DNA of 64,000 nucleotides from Albifimbria verrucaria (taxonomy: Eukaryota > Ascomycota > Sordariomycetes > Hypocreales > Stachybotryaceae), in contig JAHREC010000013.1 of assembly GCA_020081605.1 (NCBI GenBank), positions 4,650,001 to 4,714,000 of the forward strand, read 5' to 3'. This document shows positions 11,599 through 24,113 of this stretch, one piece after another. The translations under genes and the position numbers were made by a program. Numbering within the stretch: the first letter of the stretch is position 1; the number at the start of each line of letters is the position of its first letter. A model generated the notes under the pieces. The model was not told where the DNA came from. It saw only the letters and a list, made by a program, of their open reading frames with translations, and searched no databases.

Positions 11599-12759
11599 CT
11601 AGGAGAGGGAGAAGAACTTCAAGAATCCCCACATGCCGATGCCACTGAGAACGGGGATCGTCAGGTTGTCGTCCCACCCAAAAGGTCCACAACCTCACTG
11701 GCCGAGGCCACGAAACCGGACCAGAGACTCATTACACCGAGCGCCAATGGGCCAGTGATTGAGGCCTGCTTGGTGGTAAGGCCGGTCGCTTCAATTAGGG
11801 CCTGGGGAGGGAGAGAGTACCCTTGAACATGAAAGTCTCATCCCTGGCATGGGCCCCACGCGTGGAACTAGCCATCCGTAGAAGAAGCATGACGTAGCCA
11901 CACCAACAATGAATGCGGCCAGCGACCCGGCGAGAGACTTTCCTCGTCGGATTCTCGGGGTGTATCGTCCCCAAAGACGGCCGAATGTGCTGGCGGCCGT
12001 ATCGCACCAGCTGAGCAACAGAACACTGACGACTCCAACGTCCTTAGGGAAGAAATAGAGAACGATCCAGGCGCCGAGCAGGTAGAAAATGACACCATTC
12101 CAACCAGCGTATTCGGTCTCTCGCATTAGAGCTCCCAGGAGCTTGACGTAGAGTCGATTGACTGAGGCGTATCGATGTCGCAGCCAATCAGTCGCAGCAA
12201 TGGGAATCAGCGCGGCCATAAGATACGGAGGGACGGAAGAAGTCTGCGTGCCGGTAACATAGAGCCAAATGACGAAGAAGCCGATGGAGACGTGAAGGAC
12301 CTTGCGAGGAACCTCATGCTTGTGAACAAAGGTCCGCCAGTGCCGATGTATGGGAATAAGCCCAAGAGGACTGGGACTGCGACTGAAATCCCGCCAACTC
12401 CAGCCGGTTTGAGGTGGCGCCAGATGGCCGTTGGTGGTAGACTTGCCGTTGGCTGGTGCTTTTGAGCTTGTGTTTGATTCCACAGCCTTGGATGTCTGGC
12501 TTGGCCTTCTTGAGGTCAGGGCTGAGATCCTCTGGTGGTCGACAGGCGACCGGCTTCTCGTCCTCGATCTCCGCAGTCCGACTTTATTGTCATCCTCCTC
12601 CGCGATATCCCCGATCGATTGCGACACGGATCCCCGCTTTCGCGCCGCAGACCGTGTCGTAGGAGCATGATAGTCCTGCCCCTCTTGCTCTGACGGCGTC
12701 GGGCTGGGAGAAATGACACGTGGTGTCGAGGGAACACCCGACTTCTGCCGGAGTGACAT
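11599..12759 (-). CDS. DGK1: CTP-dependent diacylglycerol kinase Dgk1
   Basis: Phosphorylates diacylglycerol to phosphatidate using CTP in the ER/nuclear envelope, opposing Pah1-type lipin. About 387 residues. The start is the ATG at 12759 (MSLRQKS...). A Ser/Arg-rich N-terminal tail of about 130 residues precedes the kinase core (HKHEVPRKVLHVSIGF near residue 150) and several membrane segments (FFVIWLYV, LLGAWIVLYFF, LAAFIVGVATSCFFYGW). The C-terminus ends in the family block DDNLTIPVLSGIGMWGFLK. Three single-base losses (near 11842, 11805 and 11674) break the last 100 residues into three frames. An in-frame ATG at 13074 would add 105 residues, but it is less likely because the family starts at MSLRQ. 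Divergent from SPB4. Confidence 0.9.
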
Positions 12760-13540
12760 AGTGTAAGAAAATGGCGGTAGCACCGGACAGCGGACAGCGC
12801 CTGCGATGATGCGTTGTAGTGACTGGAAGCCCGATGGCCAGAAGAAAGAATCAAGGTGTTGGTCGCGGCGGGAGGCGCGGGCAGGGGATGGCTTAGGTGA
12901 GCCAAAGAGCGAGAAGAGGCCGTGGCTATGCTGGGTCGATGGATTCCGAGATTGCGCTGCGCTGTCTATCGAATCCAGGGCGATGTTTGAGGATGCTGCA
13001 GTAGAGGACGCTGCCCCGCTGCATGATGGACAGAGACGGAAATTTTGGTTTCTGGAGTGGGAGAACGCAGACATGCGTGCTCTAGAGACAGAGGAGGCAG
13101 ATGTTGTCTAGTCGAGGTTGGATCGGCATCTCCGGCTGACGAAGGACTTGGTTCGTGGCGCTGAGTTTTACTGGCCATCGGGTGAGCATGTGACTGGCTC
13201 GCGCGACCTTTGCTGTCTCTACCTCGGACCTGCTGGGCACCAAAAGTCATTTATCACGCCTCGGCCTTACGCAATGTCGTGCACTCGATTTTTTCCACTG
13301 TCACAAGCCTAGCTGCCATGCCCTGTCGTGTCTGACCTTTCAATTTCACCTGGCTCAACCCATGCGAACGCCTTTGTTAGGCCCAAGGCCCTTGCTGCTT
13401 CCCGGATTTGCCAAGGCGCTAAAGTAAAATTCTTATCGATAAGCATCACACGTGCCGATAAGATAATTATTTTCTTGTCCTGCCTCGATTTTGTCCTCCG
13501 TCCCTCCATCAGAGCTGGCGTGATCAGCAAATCGACAGGT
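12760..13540. other. Divergent promoter region DGK1/SPB4
   Basis: 781 bp. Holds the CTTATCGATAAG palindrome near its right end and an open frame continuous with DGK1 up to 13074. Confidence 0.6.
13432..13443. promoter_or_regulatory. CTTATCGATAAG palindrome upstream of SPB4
   Basis: Perfect 12-bp palindrome about 98 bp before the SPB4 start codon, read directly. It can be viewed as two inverted GATA cores or as an ATCGAT-centred element. Another GATAAG follows at about 13456. The same 12-mer precedes PRP43. Confidence 0.5.
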
Positions 13541-15507
13541 ATGGCTCCAGGAAAGGTGGTAGCGAAGAAAGACCCCAGGGCCTGGGATGCCCTGACCCCT
13601 CCGCTTGCGCAATGGATTTTGGACGGTGTGTCTACCATGGGGTTCAACCGCATGACCCCAGTACAAGCCGCGACGCTGCCGCATTTTCTGGGCAACAAAG
13701 ATGTTGTAGTTGAGGTTGGTTTTTCCTGTTTCATGCGCAAGACAATTCTTTCCATTCTTTTCAAAATTGCGCTCGTGCTGACACCAATGGACAGGCTGTG
13801 ACTGGTAGCGGAAAGACATTGGCCTTCTTGATCCCTCTAGTACAAAGACTTTTGCGTTTAGACGAGCCGACGAAGAAACATCACGTAGCAGCGATCGTAG
13901 TCTCACCCACGCGAGAGCTCGCCGCCCAGATTCATTCGGTTCTGCTTTCACTCCTGGAGTTTCATGCACCCTCCGCCGAGCTACTACCCCAATTGAAAGG
14001 CGACGAGAAGCGGCCTACTACCACCGTCCCCGTTATAGTACCACAGCTGCTTGTCGGAGGAACTACCACCCCGGCTCAAGATCTCAGCTTCTTTATGCGG
14101 CATAGCCCGAATGTGTTGATATCGTCCCCTGGACGACTTGTCGAGTTGCTGGCTTCACCCCACGTTCACTGTCCTCAATCTACCTTTGAGGTGCTTGTAC
14201 TCGACGAGGCTGACCGCCTACTCGATCTTGGATTCAAGCAAGACTTGCAGCGAATCATCTCATGCCTTCCTAAGCAGAGAAGAACTGGCCTCTTCAGTGC
14301 GAGTGTTAGCGAAGCCGTCAGCGAAATCATTAGAGTTGGACTACGAAACCCAGTCAAGATCGAGGTCAAGGTCAAGATGAAGGATGGCGGTGTTTTGGAA
14401 GACAGAAAAACACCGGCCAGTCTACAGATGAGCTACTTGGTCAAACCCGCAACTGAAAAGCTCCCTGCTTTGGCCCAACTCCTACAAAAACTCCCCGTTG
14501 CGCCGCAAAGGAGTATTGTGTTCCTTTCCACATGTGCTGCTGTCGACTACTTCCAGCACGTCCTCCCTCTCATGCTCCCTTCGAACTTCTCTCTGTTGCC
14601 CTTGCACGGCAAGCACCCAGCGAAGGTGCGAGAAAAGAACTTCAATCGCTTCCTGACTTCTGTGTCTCCCACGGTGCTTTTGACGACAGATCTTGCAGCA
14701 CGTGGTCTGGATATTCCACAAGTTGATTTAGTCGTACAAATCGACGCACCTTCAGATCCTAAGGTCTTTATCCACCGCAGCGGCAGAGCTGGACGTGCCG
14801 GCCGCAAGGGCCTCGCCGTGGTCATGCTTCATCCGGGCAGAGAAGAAGAGTATGTGAGATTTTTGGAAATTCGGCAGACTCCTATCACGCCATTAGTAAA
14901 GCCTGAGATCACCACATCGGCCGAAGAGGCTGTTGTCATCGCAGACAAGGTGCGGAACTTGGTCCGGGAAGATCGTGGGCTGTACGACAAAGCCCAGAAA
15001 GGCTTTGTCAGCTGGGTACGCAGTTATTCTGGACATCACGCGACGTCGATATTCCGAGTGGGTGATTTGGATTGGACAGATCTGGCGACAGCATGGGGAC
15101 TACTTCGTATGCCGAAAATGCCGGAGCTGAGATCTTGGCAAGGAGACAAAACACTTGGCCTGGAAATCGACTGGGACACGTACGCATATGCGGACAAGTC
15201 TCGAGAGGCTGCGAGATTAGAGGCACTGGAAGCTTTTAAATCAGGGGCAACCGAGGATAAGAAGACGGATGTGAAGCGCAAGAGGAAGAACAACGAGGCT
15301 TGGAGTAATAAATTGGAGCAGCAGGAAGTCAGAAATGAGAGGCGTGAGAAGAGACACAAGAGGCGAGAGGCGGAGAAGACGTCCAAGATGACGGACGATG
15401 AGAAGCTGAAGCAAATGGAACTCCAGGACTTGATCCAGCAAGTCAGGCGGCAGAACCAGGCGAAGGCAGCGGAAAAGGACGACGAGTTTGCTGGCTTTGA
15501 TGACTAG
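13541..15507 (+). CDS. SPB4: ATP-dependent rRNA helicase Spb4
   Basis: DEAD-box helicase needed for 60S subunit maturation in the nucleolus. Exon 1 is 13541-13714, the intron 13715-13794 (80 bp), exon 2 13795-15507; 628 residues, the usual family length. The Q-motif region ([10 protein letters not shown]) lies in exon 1. Motif I GSGKT is at 62-66, motif Ia PTRELA at 96-101, DEAD at 195-198, SAS (the Spb4 form of motif III) at about 226, [12 protein letters not shown] near 355-366, and [11 protein letters not shown] at 385-395. The Spb4-specific C-terminal region ([18 protein letters not shown]) leads to a Lys/Arg/Glu-rich coiled tail. Frame is intact throughout, which makes it a useful control for the broken genes nearby. 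Confidence 0.96.
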
Positions 15508-16389
15508 TTTGCTTGCTATCGCTTTCAGGACCGAGCCCGCAGCCGTTCAGCCGGTGCGGGAGCAATCCTTCCTTTTACCAGCCTTCGCAGCTCTGTGGTT
15601 GGGTGGAGATGGCCTGCTCGCAAGACATTTTATGGCATAGCCTCCGCTTGGATCGTGTGGCTGCATGTGGTTGTAGCGACGGGTTGGAATGGAGAGGTGG
15701 TGCAGGCCTGAACGTCACCTACAGCAACTCATTATTCTTGGCGCTCGATCTTCACAACACGTGAGACGCTCCTATCTCCAACTAGGCAAGGGACTCGGGC
15801 CCCGGTACGATGCAGATTATTCACTGCTTCAGACGGCTCGACTGAGACATCTTGCGTGGCACGGATATGAGAGGACTGTCACTTGCAGATGAGTATAGCC
15901 CCGGGCTGTGTAACGATATCTCCGCCTGGCGCTAGGACAAGCGTTGTGATTTGCAGTGCTGCATGTGTCCGGTGGCTCACCTTAGACCCGGTGAACTCGT
16001 GGTTTGCGCCCGGCTTGCAAGGCTGGACTGTTTGTCGCAGGTTGTGGGAGGAAAGGCAGATCAACAGCTTCTTCGTACAAGGACAAAACATCCCATCTCC
16101 CGCACCCCATTGTTCATGCCTCAAAATGGTATGTGACGACCCACTTCTAGGGGAGACGAAATGTGTACATTGTGTGTGTGTGGTGGTTATGTGCCTTTGA
16201 GACATTGGTTTTCTGCCCTTATAAAGGGGATACCATGGAGCATCCTTTTAATAACAAAGCGTCCTGAACCTGAACCAAGAGCGATATACCCCGTGACTGT
16301 ATTTTCGATTTTACCTCTTTGATCGTGACCAAACCACACATCTACCTGGGCACTATCGCAGTAGGAGAGACGGAGGCCAACTCGTCAAG
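15508..16389. other. Intergenic region, nothing recognised
   Basis: SPB4 3' region plus the promoter of the RTA1-like gene. No supported ORF; a GT-rich tract at about 16161-16190. Confidence 0.5.
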
Positions 16390-17442
16390 ATGCCAGAGCT
16401 CAAGCCCTACAAGGGAGAGTATTATATCTGGCAATATGTTCCCTCCAGGGCGGCTGGCTTGGCGTTCGCTGCCATGTTCGCCATAGCGACACTGGTGGTT
16501 ATGTTCCGCATGATCAAGTCCCGGACGTTCTTCAGCATCCCCTTTTTCTAGGTGGATTGCGTAAGTTATGGACCAGGCCGTGGCCATCTTTGAGACTTCG
16601 CTGACGATGGCCCTTACGGGGATTCAATGACAGTCGAAATCCTAGGTTACCTCGCGCGAGCTCTGGCAGCGGAGAACACCGACAAGCTGCTGCCATTTGC
16701 CGTTCAGAATATCTTCATCTTGGTAGCACCGGCACTGTTCGCGGCCTCCATCTATATGACGCTGGGAAGGCTCATGCGTAGCGTCAAGGGCGAGAGCCTC
16801 TCCATCATTCCGGTGCGGTGGTTGACGCGGCTGTTCGTGCTGGGCGATATTCTGTCGTTTGTCGTGCAAGTGTTTGGTGGTGGCATGGCCACCAGCGAAA
16901 AAGTTGACGTTAAGCTAGCCGAAAACATCATCATCGCCGGTCTGGTGATCCAGCTCGTCATCTTTGGCATGTTTGCCGTCACCACTGTCATCTTCCACAT
17001 CCGGGTCAGACGGTGGCCAGACAGCGTGGCCGTGGAACTGAACCCATCGTGGAAGACGACCATGGCCATGATGTACTCCGTCAGCGTGCTTATCATGGTG
17101 CGATCTGTCTTCCGTGTAGTTGAGTACATCATTGGCGGCAACGGATACCTGCTGAAGCACGAATGGCCGCTCTACGTATTCGATGCCGCGCTTATGGCCC
17201 TGACCATGGCGTTCTACGGATGGTACTACCCCAGCAACCTGAGGATTAAGAAAGGCGGCGCCGGAGACTGGGACACTGTAGGGTCAGCTCCAGGAACTTC
17301 TTCGGGCGTAGAGCTGAAAGACCAGCAGATGCAACCGCAAGCGACGCAGCAGCAGCATCAGTACCACATCCCGGTACAGCAACAAGACGAGCACTACGCG
17401 CTGCAGCCACAGCTCAACCAGCAGTCGCACCACTCCCGATGA
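16390..17442 (+). CDS. RTA1-like seven-helix membrane protein
   Basis: Exon 1 is 16390-16560, the intron 16561-16633 (73 bp), exon 2 16634-17442; about 326 residues. Family RTA1/RTM1/RSB1 (fungal lipid-translocation and drug or lipid-stress proteins). Hydrophobic helices alternate with short charged loops. The family block ILGYLARAL is followed by NIFILVAPALFAASIYMTLGR and later FVVQVFGG and RSVFRVVEY. The cytosolic C-tail (about residues 285-326) is very rich in Gln and His. One T is missing from TTTTTCTAGG near 16548, creating a TAG in exon 1; adding it gives a clean reading into the intron. Substrate unknown. A Zn2Cys6 regulator follows on the same strand. Confidence 0.88.
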
Positions 17443-18047
17443 AGTTCGTCAACGAGAGGATTATTTGGATTCTTACCGGTAAGAATGGGATAGCAGAGAG
17501 AACCCATACAGGGAGGAAGGATCTAGGTATGATGGTTGTCGGCAACGGCGCGATGGAGTTCCGTGTAAGGGAAGAGAGCACTTAGCATGGCATTTGATGA
17601 TGTATGAATCAAGTTATACCATAAATGGAAATGGGAAACGTTACATAGCTGTACCATGCCCGCTACTCTCGTGCCAGGATCGAACAATTAACAAATATGA
17701 ATAAATGGAATAATAAAAGTAGAAAACGTGAATTTCACAACGTGCCAAGCAAAATGCAGGTAGAAAAAAGACCCCGGCAGGTGATCCGGCTTGGAAGTCG
17801 GAGCTCTAGTGGGGCTGAAGACGGCTGTTTCATCGGCGCGCTTTGGCAGTCCCGCGACTTCATCCGGACACGGTGACCCGGCCATCCTCAACACAACACC
17901 CTTCCTCATCGCACTCAATCCCACTCTCATACGCAGTATTTCACCCTGATATGAACTAGCAGCCTTGGATGGTGCACTCGCGGTAACGGCTCGTTGATTT
18001 CGGCGCGAGGCTCATCTCGCATCTCTCATTTTTCACCTCCCTCTCAG
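17443..18047. other. Intergenic region RTA1-like / Zn2Cys6 gene
   Basis: 605 bp. AT-rich from about 17590 to 17760. No ORF of merit. Confidence 0.5.
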
Positions 18048-19491
18048 ATGCCGCGTCACCTCCGAGGCGTCAGCGCCGCCCACACCAGCGACAGCCCAGC
18101 CAAGACCCGGCGCTCGCATCGCAAGTCGCGCAACGGCTGCAGCGAGTGCAAGCGCCGGCACATTCGCTGCGACGAGGGCCGTCCTGCCTGCACCAATTGC
18201 TCCATCGCGGAGCGCGCCTGTTCGTATCCGTCGGCTGCGACTGGCCTTGCTGCTACCCCTGCTGCTGCATCACCACGTCAGGACAGTCCAGAGCCTCGGC
18301 GCCAACGGCATCCCAAGCAGCGCGTTCACAACCTTCGAGTCACTCTGTGTCAGTGGACTCGCCCGACCCGTCCAGCGAGATCATTGCCTCGGCTGCTCCG
18401 AGTCCTTCATGGCAGGCCGCTACGCCTTCAGCGGGCCCATCAGAGAGCCTCCTGACATTGTCAATGTGGCAGTGACGACGCCGTCCTTGACATCCACTAC
18501 GCCATTGCCTCTCTCTGGTGGTGCCTTCATGTACACGCCGCAGCACCTGGCACTCCTCCTTCACGCGCAGACCAAGTTTGCCGACACCATCATCACCAGA
18601 GAAGGCCACGGGTCCATCATTGTCTCCATTGCCATCCGGAACGCCGTCAACGCTCCCTACTTCATTGATGAGTTGCTCGCTGTCTCAGCCATGCACCTAG
18701 CTCTGACCTCTTCTCCGTCGACACCGTCAGCGCTGGGCTACTCGGCTGAAGCTGCCGCGTATCGCCACCAGGCCACGGAGCTCCAAACCCGTGCCTTGAC
18801 TTCTTTCACCAGTGAATCGGATGCTCTTTTCCACGGTGTCAGCCAACATGAACCCGAGACTGGGTCCCTCTGCATCACACGCTTCTTCTTTAGTGCCATG
18901 CTCGCCATCCACGTACTGGCCGACTGTCTCACTCGCGACCCAGCCGCCGACTTCCACGCTTTTGTGGATGGCTTCGTCGACTGCATCCTCCTGCACCATG
19001 GTGTCCGTACCTTCATACGACCCAACTGGGAGTACCTTGTCCGGTCAGAAGCTGGAGTATTGCTTAATGACCCCAGGCTTTCAGACAAACAGGACGCCGA
19101 CGCACCCAACGGCTCGGAATGTGCTCCTCTCGAATCCCTCCTTCAATCATCCGACCTGAACCCTGCCAGCATTGATGCCTGCAGGAGGCCGTCAGCACTT
19201 TACAAACGTCCTTCAACATGCAAAGGGCTCTAAACAACCCTAGGGCCCCCAACCCTGGCTCTGCATTCGCTGTTACCGTCCCCCGAGTATGTCAACGTGT
19301 TGCGTAAACACCGCCCTGAGGCATTGATCATACTGGCTTACTACGGTGTCTTGTTACATCGCTCTCGCAAATGCTGGGTCTTTGGCGATTCCGGGGCTCG
19401 CATTATCCACGCCATTTCCCAGAACCTGGGCAGCTTCTGGCAGAGCGCGCTTGGATGGCCGCTGGAGGTAATAGCCGCAGAAACGGATTGA
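18048..19491 (+). CDS. Zn2Cys6 (C6) fungal transcription factor
   Basis: About 480 residues once the frame is followed. The start is the ATG at 18048. The Zn2Cys6 binuclear cluster is at about residues 29-56 (C-SE-C-KRRHIR-C, then PA-C-TN-C-SIAERA-C), preceded by a basic region. A Ser/Pro-rich linker leads to a regulatory domain with YTPQHLALLLHAQTKF, DELLAVSAMHLAL and RHQATELQTRAL, which match the C6 subfamily whose C-terminus reads RPEALIILAYYGVLLHRSR. The reading frame changes near 18270, 18440, 19177 and 19286. Three of these fit one lost base each; the last fits two lost bases in a C run or one gained. This gene is non-essential, so real decay is harder to exclude than for its neighbours. 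Target genes unknown. Confidence 0.85.
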
Positions 19492-20199
19492 TAAGTTAAA
19501 ATTACCCCAGCGATTTATGATGAGCGTTCTTTTTCAAATATTCAAACATTCAAAGCCAAAAGGGTTGTTGTTGTTGGAGGTTGTCATCCTGATACATTTG
19601 ACGTACTTGCTGCTCTGGTGTCAGACGAGTGGGCAAGTGGTTTTTAATAGTCATTTCATGGCCATGGGCTACAGATAAAACAGGCATTAAAACGCGAATC
19701 ACCAGTACTAGAAAACACTCAACTAGCGCTATTCAGTAAGCCTGGAATATAATATTCATTCATCTACCGCAATATGTAAGCGAAGATTTCTGTTCGGCTC
19801 TTCCGTACGTCAACACCATCGTACCCCTTTTGTGGTTGTCGTTATCGCGTTCCCTCGGGTTTACTACATGCAACCTCTCAAGCCCTAATCCTGCGCGCAT
19901 GGCTCATGGAGATCAGGCCAAGAAACATGGGCAGGCCCTGCCTTGTGCTATCAGACCTGCAAGTCCATGGCCCGAGTGACTCCTCTATGGATTGGTATCA
20001 CTACAGGAAGGAAATAGGAGACCTGGGCCCATTCCAGCAGCTGGCTGAAGCAGCAATGCTGAGAAAATGTGCACCAATGTCATAGTCCATAAAATTCCCA
20101 GCCATCTCCTACCGATTCCTGGGTAGTCCTAGCTCCGCCAGCAGATGGACTTTCAGTGCTCCGTTTAGGCGCAAACTCCGTCCTGAGTTCTTCGCCAAG
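19492..20199. other. Convergent intergenic region
   Basis: Between the 3' ends of the Zn2Cys6 gene and CRM1. No ORF supported. Confidence 0.5.
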
Positions 20200-23100
20200 T
20201 CACAGCTCTTCCTCCTCGAGTTCCGAAGGCTTCAGGAGACCACTGACCTTCTGCCTTCTCTCTAGGTCCGCAGCCTTGGCATCTTGCTCCTGCTGCTCCT
20301 TCTCTACGATGTACAACTCTGCATTATCGCCGGAGTAGTTCTTCATCTCGATAAGGAAATCACGCAGATTCGTGCGGAACTTGTCGTAAGTCGTGTTCCA
20401 GGTAAATAGACCTTCAACGAAGGTCGCAACTTGTGCTCTGAATTGCATGTCAGCACAGACGGCTCAGGGACAGATATTAGTGTGAGAGTTAGCCAGGGTG
20501 GGAGACTTACGGCTGCAGGTTGCTGTAGGCTTCGCGCAACATTTTGGTGATGAGTTCAGTGAGGAAGTCCTTGTTGCTCGTGCCAATTGGCTTTTGACCA
20601 TCTGCGTAGATGGGGCCTTGGATTTTAGGCGGCGTTCCATCAGCAGGATGAGCAAAGTAAAAGAGTCTCATAAGCAACATGGACTGTGTCTTGAAGCCAG
20701 CCTTGTGGTCAGCATCCGTCAATACGAAGAAGAGCTCGTTCAAGATAGTGACGTAGAAACTCTGGAAGAAGGCGTTGATTGTTGCTGGGTCCGTCTTCTC
20801 CGCGATATTGTTGATGAGCTCTAGACACATGCTCAAACCAAGACCCTCAACCTCACGCTCAAAGTGCTTGAATGCATAGACGCATGAGTCAATGATGAGC
20901 TTGAACTGCTCATTTTGCAGCTTAAGCAGTGCTTTTCAAAAGATTAGCCCATGTTCTCTTGGTGCTAAGATATGTTGGCCTTACCAGGAAGCAGTGCAGG
21001 TTGATGGCTCGCAAGAGACCAAAGAATTGAACCCTGTGTTCAGGGTACTGACTGTGTTCTTTGCCAATCATGTCGATCGTGGGAGTGAACACGTTTTGCA
21101 AGATAATGGGGACTTGCTCTTCCATCATAGACTACAAGCTGAAATAAGTGTCTGCCAATTGTTCATACTGGTCAAGTCACTTACCGAAAGTTTAGTAATG
21201 ATTGTGGACATGGCGCGCAAAACTTCGGCATCTCGAGCATTTGGAACGTTGCTACTGTAATCCACAAGGACGGAATCCAAAAGAGGAGGCACCATCTGCG
21301 TGAGGACAGCCTGGAGATCCTCAGCCTTGTCGATGTACGTCTCGATGAGCTTCAGAATCTCCTTCTTGATCGTACGCAATCCTCGAGTCTTGGGCATCTT
21401 TGTTGCAAGTTCACCTAGTTGGCAGTCAATATGTTGAGGTCTTCCTAAGGACATCGAATAGAAATTGGCCTTACCATCACGAATGACAGCCTCCGAAATC
21501 AGATTGCTTGCCGCACGGTACATCTGAAGCATGTCATGGTAGATGCGACCGATTTGCGGGAAGAAGTAGGGTCCAATAGAGCTGCAAGCTGATACGTTCG
21601 TCTTCATGATGTTACCGATAATCTTGATGGTCTCTGCATCTTGGAGAATGGCTGGGTTCGATGTCGCTTGCTTAATAATCTCATCCCAAGCGGCATTCGG
21701 GATTGCCATGAGATCGGCGAGTAGGCGCTCTTGCTGGTGCTTGTTGCCCTGCGCAGCAACCATATAACCGCATGCCTCGTAGAACGTATGCACTTGCTGA
21801 GGAGTGAGGTCGCAAGTAATCTTACCCATGTTCCTGACAATCTCCTCAATGAATGGCTCCTGTTCACTGGGCTGAAGGGCCACGAAATGGCGGCGGCACT
21901 GTCGAGCGATCTTGATGAACGTGTCGCAGGCCATGTCCTGAACACCTGTGGAAAGTCAGTACCCAGCCTTTTTGCTCAAGGCCAAAATCAAACATACCCT
22001 CATGAGATTCGTGCATGAACTCGAACAACTTGTTGACCACCGTCTTCAGGAACTTCCAGTGGGCCTTGAGGAATCGCGGATACTGGCCAACAATGTACAT
22101 AATGTTACTGGCGACAACGGCCTTGTTGTCCTTGCCACGCTTCATCTCAGTAAGTCCAAGAAGGTCCTTGATGACCGTAACCAAGAATCTCTTCTCTGTC
22201 TCCTCATTCATGGCCAATGAAATGGAGCCGATAGCCCAGCAAAGAACGTTGCAGTTGTGCCATGACCATTCCGAACCGTCCACCTGACGGCCTAGCTTTT
22301 CCGTCATGATGGTCTCGGTGTCAACGACGTCAAGATGCGTAAGATAGACCAGAGCCTCCCGAATCGTCTTATACAGCTGAACGGTGTCGGTCTCCTTGAC
22401 GAATTCTCGGACAATCTCTCCCTCGTCGTTCTCGACAATCAAAACTTCTTCGGGACGGACCATTTTCTCGATCATGACAACTCTCAGGTTGGAAAGGATC
22501 TCGTTGTACTTGTGCTTTCGAAGAGGGTAGTTCATAAGAAGAGTCGGGTTCGGTGCACCACTACCAGACATTCCTCCGCTGACGGCCATGAGGGGTTGAG
22601 ATCGGTGATTGGAAGTTGCTGCATCTCATCATAAAGCTCCTGAACAAGCTTGAGCCAGTAATCTAGACAGATCTTGAAGATTTCGCGGTCGTCAATCTGC
22701 GATATCCGGATAAGGTAGAAATGACCGTGAAGAAGGTAGTCTCGGTTGGGGAGGTTCTCGATGAGCTATTGAAAATTGTTAGTTACGGGACATCAATGGC
22801 CAGCTGAGCGATGCTCAAGGGAATACACTGACACTCAGGTGTCGACCGAAAAAGTTGCAGAGGAACAAAGCCAAGTTCTGAACAAAGGCCTGATCATCCG
22901 CAGAGCTGCTAGCGTAGGAAGACTTAAAATCGAACGTTACAGGGACGATGTTTGAGATGGTGGTCAGAACCTCTGTGAACATCTTGATCTGGTTCTCGTC
23001 GTATGTGTTCGGCTGTCCAGTTCCCAGTGGTGGCAGGCCACCAATCTCCGTCAGGCACTGCAAGGTGACATTGCGGAACTGAGGGACGGGAAGGAATCGG

Positions 23101-24113
23101 GTGCGCAAGGTCTCGATGAGGGGTGTCTCGAAGATGTATCCCAGAGGAATCCAGTTGCAGAAGCGCAAAAGCGTCGTGAGGGTGGCGGTGACCAGCCTCT
23201 CGTCGGTGGCGGTGTTGAGGACCTCCTGGCAAAGCGAGAAGATTTGCGAGAACTCGTTGCACATGGTCTGCTTCAAATTCGAGATTTTGGTGGATGTCAT
23301 GGCCTCGGCCGAATAATCGAACACTTCCTCGGACAGCAGACGGAGAATGACCATGTTGTTCTCGCAGACGGAGAGACTCGAGTGGCAGGAGGCGACAATT
23401 TCATTGATGAAGGTAGGCCAGTTATGGGGCCATTCCTGCTTCAGCACCGAGATCAGGACGATATTGAGCTTGTTGAGGAGAGTCTTGTTGGCCTCTAGTG
23501 ATTCCGCAGTGCTCGAACACTGGAGGATAAACTGCACGACGAAGTTGCGGATGCCTAGGTTGGTTAGAGGAAGGGAACACGGCAAGGTTGGAGAGGACGG
23601 GGAGGCGCATGGAACCAACCTTGGCACTGCTCTCTGGGCAAAGCCTTCCATTTCCTCGTGATGAGGGTATCTAGAACCTGTAGACCCAGGTCTCCAGGGA
23701 GGTTAGCGATTTCAGGTACTTCAGGTGGGAGGATGGGATGAAGGGCGGAGGTGACCAACATTTGGTGGGGGCATATTGAGCATCCGAAAGGATCTTGTCC
23801 ACCATGAGCCAGGAGTCGGCATCATTCTTGAACTATAGCAGCAGTTAGTCGACACCAGCCCACGCGCGTGATTGTTTCGTCTCGACAGGAAGGGAATGTC
23901 TCGAGGCGGAGGGGTGAAAGAGGAATCAGAGAGCGAACGTACCCTTCCAAAGCCTCACCAGCAGCTTTTTGCTAGTCGAAAGTCAGTACCTGATTTTCCC
24001 AAAGACAGTTGCCCCCGCAGGAGGAGGGGGTGAATGTGATGGCATACCTGGTCGCCACGACCTTCATAAAAGGTGCGAACGGTGTTGTCGAGCTCCTCGA
24101 TCGTTGGTGCCAT
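20200..24113 (-). CDS. CRM1: Exportin-1 / CRM1 nuclear export receptor
   Basis: Importin-beta-family HEAT-repeat receptor that exports leucine-rich NES cargo with RanGTP. Eleven exons: 24048-24113, 23943-23971, 23760-23832, 23620-23691, 22833-23554, 21998-22765, 21475-21945, 21185-21414, 20985-21131, 20511-20931, 20200-20437. Introns are 52-110 bp. 1079 residues result after three single-base losses are restored (near 23946, 22588 and 20988), matching the family. Landmarks: [18 protein letters not shown] start, CRIME-type region around [19 protein letters not shown]-groove segment [28 protein letters not shown] helices and acidic C-terminal ELEEEEL. The residue equivalent to leptomycin-B Cys528/529 is Thr (codon 22149-22151). 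Confidence 0.97.

Noticed and set aside
12760..13074. N-terminal extension of DGK1 to the ATG at 13074
   Set aside because: The family start MSLRQ fits better and the extension is low-complexity; kept only as an alternative.
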